In this document: positions 21,091 to 29,610 of the stretch, in pieces | Layout: every line of letters starts with the position of its first letter | How positions within the stretch are numbered: the first letter of the stretch is position 1 | From: DATBLE01 sp046734415 | Lineage (GTDB): Bacteria; Actinomycetota; Thermoleophilia; Gaiellales; Gaiellaceae | NCBI GenBank assembly: GCA_046734415.1 | Contig: JBKPRD010000034.1 | Coordinates: forward strand, 1-32,345 | Reading direction: 5' to 3' | DNA: 32,345 nt | Notes under the pieces: model-generated | Seen by the model: the letters and a program-made list of their open reading frames with translations, nothing else | Databases searched by the model: none | What the model was told of the DNA's origin: nothing | Position numbers and translations under genes: made by a program

Positions 21091-22057
21091 TCGCGAACTC
21101 GCCCCGGACGAACTCGATGATCTCCTCGACCGACTCGTCGCTCGAGAAGCCGGCGGCCCGCTTGTGCCCGCCGCCGTTGCGCTGGCGCGCGATCGCAGAG
21201 ACGTCGAAGGCGTCGCTCGCCGAGCGCATCGAGACCCGGCGCGCGAGCCCGTCCGGCACCGGCGGCTCGCGGACGGTCATGGCGAGCTCGATCCCCTTCA
21301 CGGCGCGCAGCTCGTCGATCACGCCCTCCGCGTACTCCTCGCCAACGCCGAGCTCCTCGAAGTCGGTGCGGAGCAGGTAGGTCGCGATCATCCGGCCGTC
21401 CTCGTACAGACTGGCGCGTTCGAGCGCCTTCCCCTTCAGCTTCTGGCGGGCGAAGGGGACGGCCTCGTAGATCCGCCGGAAGATCTCTTGCGGCTCGACC
21501 CCGTACTCCATCAGCTCGCTCGCGAGCTCGTGCGCCTTCTGGGTCGTGTTCGCGTACTGGAACCGCCCGGTGTCCGTGTCGATCGCGATGTAGATCGCCT
21601 CGGCGATCTCCGGCGTCAGCGAGACGTCGAGCTCGCGCAGGACGTCTCGCACGATCTCCCCCGTCGACGACGCGTCCGGGTCGACGAGGTTGATCGTCCC
21701 GAACAGCGTGTTGTCGTGGTGATGATCGACGTCGACGACGATCGGCGCGGCTTCCAGCACCTCGGGTGGAATGCGTGTCCGCGGCGCGGTCGCGCTGTCG
21801 AGGGCGAGGACGACCCGGCTCGCCGCGTCCGCCGGGAGATCGCGCCGCAACTCGTCGAGCGCCATGAACTCGTAGTCTGGCGGCAACGCCATCTCGCCGC
21901 CCACGTACATCACGCTGTCCTTGCCGAGTGCGTCGAGCGCGAGCTTCATCGCGAGAATCGAGCCGAGTGCGTCGCCGTCCGGGTTCTCGTGGGTGACGAG
22001 CAGGAAGCGCTCGGCGGCGCGGATGGCGTCCGCGACCGCGGTGAGCTCACTCGTCAT
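21071..22057 (-). CDS. DHH-family oligoribonuclease/pAp phosphatase (NrnA-like)
   Basis: A 328-residue cytoplasmic phosphoesterase expected to degrade nanoRNAs of 2-5 nucleotides and possibly 3'-phosphoadenosine 5'-phosphate. Metal-binding motifs are VTHENPDGDALGS (about residues 21-33), VVLALDSA (about 82-89) and the name-giving DHH in VVDVDHHHDN (111-113), followed by IDTDTGRFQYANT. The DHHA1 substrate domain ends with NGGGHKRAAGF. The start is taken as the ATG at 22057, with GGAG eight bases upstream. An in-frame ATG at 22126 overlaps rbfA and would add 23 residues unlike the family, read through hairpins. Its location between rbfA and truB is the usual one in Firmicutes and actinobacteria. 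Confidence 0.95.
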   Translation of the reverse strand: MTSELTAVADAIRAAERFLLVTHENPDGDALGSILAMKLALDALGKDSVMYVGGEMALPPDYEFMALDELRRDLPADAASRVVLALDSATAPRTRIPPEVLEAAPIVVDVDHHHDNTLFGTINLVDPDASSTGEIVRDVLRELDVSLTPEIAEAIYIAIDTDTGRFQYANTTQKAHELASELMEYGVEPQEIFRRIYEAVPFARQKLKGKALERASLYEDGRMIATYLLRTDFEELGVGEEYAEGVIDELRAVKGIELAMTVREPPVPDGLARRVSMRSASDAFDVSAIARQRNGGGHKRAAGFSSDESVEEIIEFVRGEFANASTRA

Positions 22058-22071
22058 CGCCCCGCTCCGGC

Positions 22072-22124
22072 CCGGCAAAGCCGGCACCTCCGCTCCTTGG
22101 GAGGCTCCGTCGAGCCTACGGCTC
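22072..22124 (-). promoter_or_regulatory. Cluster of three small stem-loops between rbfA and the DHH gene
   Basis: Three inverted repeats follow each other: GAGCC-TAC-GGCTC (22112-22124), which spans the rbfA stop codon; CCTCC/GGAGG (22087-22104); and CCGGC-AAA-GCCGG (22072-22084). The last contains the same 13-base core as one dapB-dapA hairpin, in the opposite orientation. They might tune the ratio of the two cistrons or be remnants of a dispersed palindromic element. Confidence 0.45.
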
Positions 22125-22457
22125 ATTGACGAGGCCGTCGATCAGCTTGCTCATCCGCACCCCCTCCTCGACGCTCGGATCGTATTCGAACACAAGCGTT
22201 GGGGTCCGCTTCATTCTCAGCTCGCGCGCGAGGCGCGCCTGGAGCACGCCGTGGGCGGCCGCGAGACCGGCGAGCGTCTGCGCGCGCTTGTGCTTCGAGC
22301 CGAGCACGCTCACGTACACCCTCGCGTGGCGCAGGTCGGCGGACGTCTCGACCCCGGTCACGGTCACGAAGCCGATCCGCGGATCCTTCAGCTCCGGCAG
22401 CGCCTCCGAGAGCACCTGGCGCACGGACTCGTTCACCCTGCGCATACGGCCGCTCAT
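22116..22457 (-). CDS. rbfA: 30S ribosome-binding factor
   Basis: A 113-residue KH-like protein that binds the 30S subunit late in maturation and aids 16S rRNA processing and cold growth. Family segments: RMRRVNESVRQVLSEAL, DPRIGFVTVTGVETSADLRH, ARVYVSVLG and the C-terminal RTPTLVFEYDPSVEEGVRM. Normal length. The ATG at 22457 lies 10 bases after the GH99-like gene, with only a weak Shine-Dalgarno, so its translation may depend on read-through from that gene. Confidence 0.97.
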   Translation of the reverse strand: MSGRMRRVNESVRQVLSEALPELKDPRIGFVTVTGVETSADLRHARVYVSVLGSKHKRAQTLAGLAAAHGVLQARLARELRMKRTPTLVFEYDPSVEEGVRMSKLIDGLVNEP

Positions 22458-22467
22458 CTGTCTGAGC

Positions 22468-23646
22468 CTACCCGCCTGGCAGTGGCGGTAAGACCTCGTG
22501 CAGGACGTCGAGATAGGCGCCGAAGCCGGACGGAGTCGCCCACTCCGCGGCGCTCTCGACCGAGCTCGCCTCGCCCCACTCGTTGAAGCTGATCACGAAC
22601 TGGTTCCGCGTCCCGGAGAAGACCATGTCGCCGGCGGCCTTCCGCCAGGCGTCGAGCCGGATGCGCGGGAGCGTCGGCGCGACCTGCATTCCCGTCTTCT
22701 CGTAGCCCGCGCTGATCCCGAAGAACTGCGTACCGATCTGGTGCTCGTACAGACTTCCGGAGAACTCGTACCAGCCGTCCGGCTGATGCGGGCACAGCTC
22801 CCAGCCGTCGAAGACCTTGAGGACGAGCCACGCGTCGATGCCGACATTCGCGGCCTGCCACCGGTCGACCATCGCGCACGTGTCGCGGTCCTCGCCGTAG
22901 GCGATCACGACGAAGCGCCCGTCGAGCTTCAGGTACGCGGGCTTGCGCGCGTAGCGGTCGCGGAGGTACTCGAGGTCGGCTCGCAGCCGCTCGACGCTCG
23001 GGTCGCCGTAGCCCTCCTGCTCGTACACCACCGCCCAGTGCAGCGGCGTCGTCCGCGCGACGGCCAGCGCGGTCGGGAACCGCCTGTCCTGGTTCGTGCC
23101 GATCCCCCACCAGTCGAAGATGCCGACCGGAAGGTGCCCGTAGAGGATCGCCTGCAGATGCGCGCGCACGACCTTCGGGTTACCGGAGTCGTAGTACCCG
23201 AGCGAGGGGTGGTACTTGCTGAACGGGAAGATGCCCTCCTGCCGCCAGCCCTCGGGGAACCAGTCGTAGTAGAAGATCGCGCGCAGCGGCAGCCCCGGCT
23301 GGAAGCTGCTCGGCGGCGGACCGCGGAAGCCGGAGACGGCCCCGCCGACCCGGGCCGGCCGCAAGACGAACGTGAACCGGTATCGCCCGGCGCTGTGCTC
23401 GTCATACGCCGGGCCGTCGAACCGGAAGGCCCGCCACACCCGGCGGCCGCCGACGACGCGGCCGCGACCGACGGGAACGAGCGAGCGCAGGTTCCCGGCA
23501 TCGAAGCGGAGGCGATACACGGGCCGGTCGGGCTGCGAGCGGTCGACGATCACGAGTGGGCTCAACTCCGCGAGCCGGGCCCGTCCCTCGGCCGGCGTCA
23601 GCCCGGGTGACGCGCCGAGCACGAGAGCTGCGGCAAGGGCGAGCAC
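22468..23646 (-). CDS. Secreted GH99-like (endo-mannosidase/WbsX-like) glycoside hydrolase domain protein
   Basis: A 392-residue protein with a short hydrophobic N-terminus (LALAAALVLGASPG) that may act as a signal peptide, although it lacks the usual positive charges. The barrel part shows patterns of the GH99/WbsX type: AIFYYDWFPEGW (about residues 123-134), HPSLGYYDSGNPKVVRAHL, LPVGIFDWWG (about 172-181) and FNEWGE (354-359), where Glu356 lies in the typical catalytic segment. Such enzymes act on mannose- or other alpha-linked glycans, but the substrate here is not predictable. The GTG at 23646 is in frame with, and 15 bases after, the ylxP stop. It interrupts the usual infB-ylxP-rbfA order, and rbfA follows after 10 bases, so it seems cotranscribed with ribosome-biogenesis genes. 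Confidence 0.72.
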   Translation of the reverse strand: MLALAAALVLGASPGLTPAEGRARLAELSPLVIVDRSQPDRPVYRLRFDAGNLRSLVPVGRGRVVGGRRVWRAFRFDGPAYDEHSAGRYRFTFVLRPARVGGAVSGFRGPPPSSFQPGLPLRAIFYYDWFPEGWRQEGIFPFSKYHPSLGYYDSGNPKVVRAHLQAILYGHLPVGIFDWWGIGTNQDRRFPTALAVARTTPLHWAVVYEQEGYGDPSVERLRADLEYLRDRYARKPAYLKLDGRFVVIAYGEDRDTCAMVDRWQAANVGIDAWLVLKVFDGWELCPHQPDGWYEFSGSLYEHQIGTQFFGISAGYEKTGMQVAPTLPRIRLDAWRKAAGDMVFSGTRNQFVISFNEWGEASSVESAAEWATPSGFGAYLDVLHEVLPPLPGG

Positions 23647-23661
23647 GCCGCCAACGGTAAC

Positions 23662-23961
23662 TCAGTCCTCGAGCGAGACGATCCTGCGCTCGATCCGCGT
23701 GACCACCCACTCCTGGCCGTGCAGCCAGCGGTCGGCACCGTCCAGCAGCTCGTGCAGCTCGCCCATCTCGCGGGACGCGCAGCAGAGGACGAGGCGCGAG
23801 CGCTGCCAGAGGTCGTGGTGGTCGACCTCGGCGACCGCCGCGGCGAAGCGCTGCTGGAGCTGCGCCTTCGCCGAGGAGACGTACTTCCGCTTGCCCTTCA
23901 ACGACCCCGCGTCGGGGAAGTGCAACTCGACGGAGAGGATGCCGACGTAGCCGGCGCCCAC
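23662..23961 (-). CDS. YlxP/DUF503 family protein
   Basis: A 99-residue protein of the DUF503 family, usually encoded between infB and rbfA and implicated in ribosome-related functions without a settled mechanism. The hallmark LHFPDAGSLKGKRKYV lies near the N-terminus (about residues 13-28), followed by VAEVDHHDLWQRSRLVL and a C-terminal strand pair. The GTG at 23961 shares one base with the glucanotransferase TAG (TAGTG). Longer in-frame extension into that gene is arginine-rich shadow sequence. Here it is separated from infB by the GH77 gene and from rbfA by the GH99-like gene. Confidence 0.92.
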   Translation of the reverse strand: MGAGYVGILSVELHFPDAGSLKGKRKYVSSAKAQLQQRFAAAVAEVDHHDLWQRSRLVLCCASREMGELHELLDGADRWLHGQEWVVTRIERRIVSLED

Positions 23962-25280
23962 TAGCCGGCCGCGGCCAGGGCGGCCCGGGCGACCGGCGCC
24001 AGGCGGCGGCTCTCGGCCGTCGCCTCCCGCAGATGCTCGGCGGCTTCCGGGCTCGCCTGTCCCGGCTCCAGGCGCCACTGCCAGTTGTCGCCGCCGAACG
24101 TTCCGGGCCGGTTCATCCGCGCCTCCGCGCCGAGCTCGAGAACGTCCTGCATCGGCAGGATCGAGATCCGGGCGCGGGAGGAGAGTGCGAGCCGCACGAG
24201 CGCCCAGACGAGGTCGCCGTCCTCCTCGATCCCCGCGCGGGCGATGTCCGCGCGCGCCAGTGCGAGATCGTCGTCCGACGCGCCGGCGACCCACTCCGCG
24301 AGCGTCGGGTGGTCGTGCGTCCCGGTGTAGACGACGACATCCTCCGGGTGCGCATGGACGGCGTGGCGGCGACGGTGCCGCCGGACGAACCCGCGCCCGG
24401 CGATCCGCATCCCGAGCAGGCCGAACTCGCGGCGGAGCCGGTCGACGGGCGGCGTGATCAGGCCGAGGTCCTCGGCGATCAGCGGCAGGTGTCCGAGCTC
24501 GGCTTCGACCGCCTGGAAGAGCGCCTTGCCCGGCCCGCGATGCCAGCGCCCCTTGCGCGGGTCGGTCTCCCCCGCCGGGATCGCCCAGTACGCGACGAAG
24601 CCGCGGAAGTGGTCGACGCGGGCGACATCCGTGAGTTCGAGTGTCCGCCGGAAGCGCTCGATCCACCAGCGGTAGCCCTGGCCGCGCATCTCGCTCCAGT
24701 CGTAGACCGGCTGGCCCCACAGCTGTCCTTCCGGGTGGGAGACGTCCGGCGCAGCGCCGGCGACGAGGCCGTCGGCGAAGAGCTCCGGGTGCGCAGCGAC
24801 GTCGGCGCTTTCCTGGGCGACGTAGATCGGGATGTCGCCGATGAGATGCACGCGGCGTGCGGACGCGTACCGCCGCAGCGCCTGCCACTCGCGCTCGAAG
24901 CGCACCTGGTCTCCGGTAGCGCCGGGGCCGGCGTAGTGCTCCCAATCCTCGATCCAGTACGCGTGCCGGCGGCGGAACCGGCGCAGCTCTTCTCTGGTCA
25001 CCGGGGCGTCCGGATCGGCGAGCAGCCCGCGCCAGGCCGCGAAGGCGGACGAGGACGTATACGGCGAGCCGAACGGGTCGGGCGGGTTGAGCGGCAGGAC
25101 CTGCCACCAGCTCTGGCCGGCGGTCTCTAGCCAGTCGACGAAGTCGTAGGCGGCCTGTCCTAGGCGCCCGCCGGGCAGAGACGTGACGTGGAGGAGCACG
25201 CCGCTCGAGCGGCGCGCGGGGAATGCCTCTCCGATACGCATCTTGGCGCTCGTCACTCTAGAGCGCCGGTCAGACCCCAC
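23961..25280 (-). CDS. malQ: 4-alpha-glucanotransferase (GH77, amylomaltase type)
   Basis: A 439-residue cytoplasmic enzyme that transfers alpha-1,4-glucan segments, used in maltodextrin or glycogen metabolism. Family segments: SSGVLLHVTSLPG, QVLPLNPPDPFGSPYTSSSAF, LIGDIPIYVAQESADV and GQLWGQPVYDW. Catalytic positions by family pattern: nucleophile Asp223 in ARVDHFRGF, acid/base Glu270 in IAEDLG and Asp323 in VYTGTHDHPT (commonly THDNDT). It is ~50 residues shorter than typical MalQ. The GTG at 25280 is chosen because AGGAG lies six bases upstream; an ATG at 25241 is also possible but has a poor site. It lies 41 bases after infB, inside the translation operon, which is not its usual neighbourhood. 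Confidence 0.93.
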   Translation of the reverse strand: MGSDRRSRVTSAKMRIGEAFPARRSSGVLLHVTSLPGGRLGQAAYDFVDWLETAGQSWWQVLPLNPPDPFGSPYTSSSAFAAWRGLLADPDAPVTREELRRFRRRHAYWIEDWEHYAGPGATGDQVRFEREWQALRRYASARRVHLIGDIPIYVAQESADVAAHPELFADGLVAGAAPDVSHPEGQLWGQPVYDWSEMRGQGYRWWIERFRRTLELTDVARVDHFRGFVAYWAIPAGETDPRKGRWHRGPGKALFQAVEAELGHLPLIAEDLGLITPPVDRLRREFGLLGMRIAGRGFVRRHRRRHAVHAHPEDVVVYTGTHDHPTLAEWVAGASDDDLALARADIARAGIEEDGDLVWALVRLALSSRARISILPMQDVLELGAEARMNRPGTFGGDNWQWRLEPGQASPEAAEHLREATAESRRLAPVARAALAAAG

Positions 25281-25321
25281 GCTCTTCTCCTACGCGGAGC
25301 GAGCCCAACCGACCCGGGGAG

Positions 25322-27278
<1,957 letters not shown>

Positions 27279-27286
<8 letters not shown>

Positions 27287-27527
27287 GAGTCTCAGTGTAG
27301 AGCGCCTCCAGCGCCGGATCGACCTTCACGGGACGTCTGAGCACGCGTGCGAACGCGCGGTTCGCGACCGCCCGCTCGAAGCAGGGCAGCCGTCTGCAGG
27401 TGTAGACGCCCCGTCCGGGCTGCTTCGCGCCCGGCATCAGCACACCATCCAGCGCGACGAAACGCAGGAGCTCCTCCTGCGGCGCCTTGCGGCCGCAGCC
27501 GGCGCAGGTCCTGATCGGCACGGTCAC
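27279..27527 (-). CDS. YlxR/DUF448 family RNA-binding protein
   Basis: An 82-residue basic protein of the YlxR family, normally between nusA and infB. In Firmicutes a member (RnpM) binds and modulates RNase P. The N-terminal RTCAGCGRKAPQEELLRF carries the family's paired cysteines, and GRGVYTCRRLPCFERAV adds two more. The GTG at 27527 overlaps the nusA stop as GTGA, and its own stop overlaps infB. The position confirms the identity; the role in this organism is inferred from relatives. Confidence 0.95.
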
Positions 27528-29017
27528 GCAGTCGGTCCAGCCTCCTCCGCGACGGTCTCGGCCGTGTCGGACACTCGAGCCGGGACCTCGGGTGCCTCTG
27601 CAGGAGTGTCTGGCACTTCCGCCTCGCTTGACTGCTCCTCATCGGTCGCGACCCGCTCGCCTTCGTCGATGGTCTCGACGGCCTCGCCCTCCGGCTCCTC
27701 GTCCTCGGCCGCGCCGGGCTGGACGATCTGGTCGCCGAGGTCCTCGCCGGCAGCCTCGCGCTGGGCGAGCTCCTGGTGGGCCGGGATGCCGCAGAAGCGG
27801 GATCCCGGCAGCGCCGCGTTCGGGCAGCGCTTGCCGTTCGAGAGGATCGCGACGCAGCGACCGGTGAACTCGTCGCCGTCGGCGCCTGCGAAGGCGGCCT
27901 CCGCCTCGGCCTGCGCGAACTCGGTGTCGGACTGGATGTCGACCTTCCACCCCGTCAGCCGCGCGGCGAGGCGGGCGTTCAGGCCCTCCTTGCCGATCGC
28001 GAGCGCGAGCTGGTCGTCGGGCACGACGACGGTCGCCTCCTTGGTCTCGTCGTCGATGTAGACCTCACGGACCCGGGCCGGCGAGAGCGCCTTCGCGACG
28101 AACCGGGCCGGCTCGTTGTTCCAGGGGATGATGTCGATCTTCTCGCCGCGGAGCTCCGAGACGACCATCCGGACACGCGAGCCGCGCGGGCCGACACACG
28201 CGCCGACCGGGTCGACGCCCTGCGCGTGCGACTCGACCGCGATCTTCGAGCGGTACCCGGGCTCGCGCGCGACGCCGCGGATGTCGACGAGGCCGTCCGC
28301 GATCTCCGGCACCTCGAGCTCGAAGAGCGTGCGGATCAGCTCCGGGTCGCGGCGCGAGAGGATCACCTGCGGCCCCTTCGTTCCCGAGCGGACCTCGGTG
28401 ATCACGGCCTTGATCCGGGAGCCCTGCTCGTACCGCTCGCCGTCGACCTGCTCCGAGCGGGGGAGCAGGGACTCGACCTTGCCGAGATCGACGAGCACGT
28501 TGTTCCGGTCACCGGCCTGCTGGACGATGCCGGTCACGACCTCGCCGACACGGTCGATGTACTCCTCGTACATCATCTCGCGCTCGGCCTCGCGGATCCG
28601 CTGCAGGATTACCTGCTTCGCCGTCTGCGCGGCGATGCGGCCGAAGTTCTCCGGAGTGACGTCGGCGCGGCGGACGAGCGCCGGGTCGACGTCGGACCAG
28701 TCGATCTGGAGGTCGTCGTCGGAGACGAGCACGTGCGAGTGCTCGCCGGTCTCCTCCTCCTGCACCTCGAGCTCGGCGATCGCGCGCTCGCGTGCCTCCT
28801 CGATCAGGCGCTCCTCGATGTCCTTCGGGAGCTCGATCGAGAAGACGCGGAAGTCGCCCGAGTCGGGGTCGAGCTCGACGGTCGCGTGACGCGAGGATCC
28901 GGGCGTCTTCTTGTAGGCGGCGAGGAGGGCGTCCTCGAGCGCATGGATCAGGGTGTCCTCCTCGATCCCCTTCTCGCGCTCGATCGTCCTGACCGCTTCG
29001 ATGATCTCTCTGCTCAT
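27524..29017 (-). CDS. nusA: Transcription factor NusA with a zinc-knuckle-like C-terminal extension
   Basis: A 497-residue RNA-polymerase-associated factor for pausing, termination and antitermination. It has an N-terminal polymerase-binding domain (1-~120), an S1 domain (about 155-225; GEVVTGIVQQAGDRNNVLVD) and two KH domains (CVGPRGSRVRMVVSELRGEK about 274-293; AIGKEGLNARLAARLTGW about 340-357). The core ends near residue 370. A Cys-rich block follows: Cys388, Cys398, Cys409 and His414 (C-x9-C-x10-C-x4-H) with GKRC and PGSRFC, then an acidic Glu/Ala/Val tail (about 420-497). Ordinary actinobacterial NusA ends soon after KH2, so this tail is unusual. The ATG at 29017 lies one base after the rimP stop; the 3' end overlaps ylxR. 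Confidence 0.97.
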   Translation of the reverse strand: MSREIIEAVRTIEREKGIEEDTLIHALEDALLAAYKKTPGSSRHATVELDPDSGDFRVFSIELPKDIEERLIEEARERAIAELEVQEEETGEHSHVLVSDDDLQIDWSDVDPALVRRADVTPENFGRIAAQTAKQVILQRIREAEREMMYEEYIDRVGEVVTGIVQQAGDRNNVLVDLGKVESLLPRSEQVDGERYEQGSRIKAVITEVRSGTKGPQVILSRRDPELIRTLFELEVPEIADGLVDIRGVAREPGYRSKIAVESHAQGVDPVGACVGPRGSRVRMVVSELRGEKIDIIPWNNEPARFVAKALSPARVREVYIDDETKEATVVVPDDQLALAIGKEGLNARLAARLTGWKVDIQSDTEFAQAEAEAAFAGADGDEFTGRCVAILSNGKRCPNAALPGSRFCGIPAHQELAQREAAGEDLGDQIVQPGAAEDEEPEGEAVETIDEGERVATDEEQSSEAEVPDTPAEAPEVPARVSDTAETVAEEAGPTA

Positions 29018-29018
29018 C

Positions 29019-29465
29019 TCAGTGCCCTTCGTCGACGAGGTTGCCCCGGACGATCGCGTCGTACGGGATGGTCACGCGCTCGTGGTCGGCGACCTCGAGC
29101 GCAACTTCGTCCGGCTTGGCGTCGGCCACGGTGCCCTTGAAGCGCTTGCGGCCGTCGATGTCGCTCTCGGTGCGGATCGAGACCTTCCGCCCGACCGCGT
29201 TGCGGAAGTGCGCAGGCGTACGCAGCGGCCGCTCGATCCCCGGCGACGAGACGTCGACGGTGTAGCGATCGAGGTAGCCGCGGAGCAGGTTCGTGACGCG
29301 CTCGCAGAGCGCGTGGTCGACACCCGTCGGGCGGTCGATGAAGACCGTGAACCGCTCCGGCCCCGAGAGCTCGACCGCGAGCACCTCGACGTCCGGGAGC
29401 CCCTGCTCCACGGTCTGCGAGACCTCCCTGGTCAGCTGTCGTTCCTTCTGGTGAACCTGCGCCAT
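29019..29465 (-). CDS. rimP: Ribosome maturation factor RimP
   Basis: A 148-residue 30S assembly factor. It has the two-domain layout: an N-terminal alpha/beta domain (QTVEQGLPDVEVLAVELSG, FTVFIDRPTGVDHALCERV, YTVDVSSPGIERPLRT) and a C-terminal Sm-like barrel (FRNAVGRKVSIRT, FKGTVADAKPDEVALEV). VSSPGIERPLRT is the family signature. The ATG at 29465 has a strong GGGAGG three bases upstream. An in-frame ATG at 29504 would translate a leader hairpin and is less likely. First gene of the nusA-infB operon, as in most bacteria. Confidence 0.95.
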   Translation of the reverse strand: MAQVHQKERQLTREVSQTVEQGLPDVEVLAVELSGPERFTVFIDRPTGVDHALCERVTNLLRGYLDRYTVDVSSPGIERPLRTPAHFRNAVGRKVSIRTESDIDGRKRFKGTVADAKPDEVALEVADHERVTIPYDAIVRGNLVDEGH

Positions 29466-29482
29466 TTTCCTCCCATACACAG

Positions 29483-29507
29483 GAAATGGGCGCCGCGCGC
29501 CCATTTC
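29483..29507 (-). promoter_or_regulatory. Perfect leader hairpin upstream of rimP-nusA-infB
   Basis: GAAATGGGCGC and GCGCCCATTTC form an 11-bp perfect stem with a three-base loop, 17 bases before the rimP ATG and just ahead of its Shine-Dalgarno. It would lie in the 5' leader of the operon if the promoter candidate at 29535 is right. Leaders of nusA operons elsewhere carry processing or feedback structures; the same role is possible here. As DNA it could equally be an operator. Confidence 0.55.
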
Positions 29508-29534
29508 GCCAAGCCGGTGAAATGTGGTGACGCA

Positions 29535-29543
29535 AGTCTAGCA
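29535..29543 (-). promoter_or_regulatory. Candidate extended -10 promoter for the rimP operon
   Basis: On the minus strand TGCTAGACT combines a TANNNT box with an upstream TGN, the extended -10 form that can work without a good -35. It lies about 70 bases before the rimP ATG and would place the hairpin at 29483-29507 in the leader. This is a visual match only. Confidence 0.35.
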
Positions 29544-29581
29544 GCCATGCGCGCCGGCTACCTCGGCGCCGACACGACGAG

Positions 29582-29610
29582 AAGGAGGTTTCCGTGCTAT
29601 ACACGGCGCG
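29582..29610 (+). promoter_or_regulatory. Strong Shine-Dalgarno separated from the ATG by a hairpin
   Basis: AAGGAGG (29582-29588) lies 22 bases before the ATG at 29611, too far for normal use. Between them CCGTG-CTATA-CACGG (29592-29606) forms a 5-bp stem. Folded out, it leaves TTT plus CGCG, a seven-base spacing that is close to ideal. A GTG at 29594 lies at normal distance from the AAGGAGG but in another frame, giving only a short arginine-rich product. Confidence 0.5.

Noticed and set aside
22058..22126. Longer start for the DHH phosphoesterase at 22126
   Set aside because: The added residues are unlike the family and come from stem-loop sequence overlapping rbfA; the ATG at 22057 has a Shine-Dalgarno.
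29466..29504. Longer rimP start at 29504
   Set aside because: It would translate the leader hairpin and bypass the strong GGGAGG directly before the ATG at 29465.
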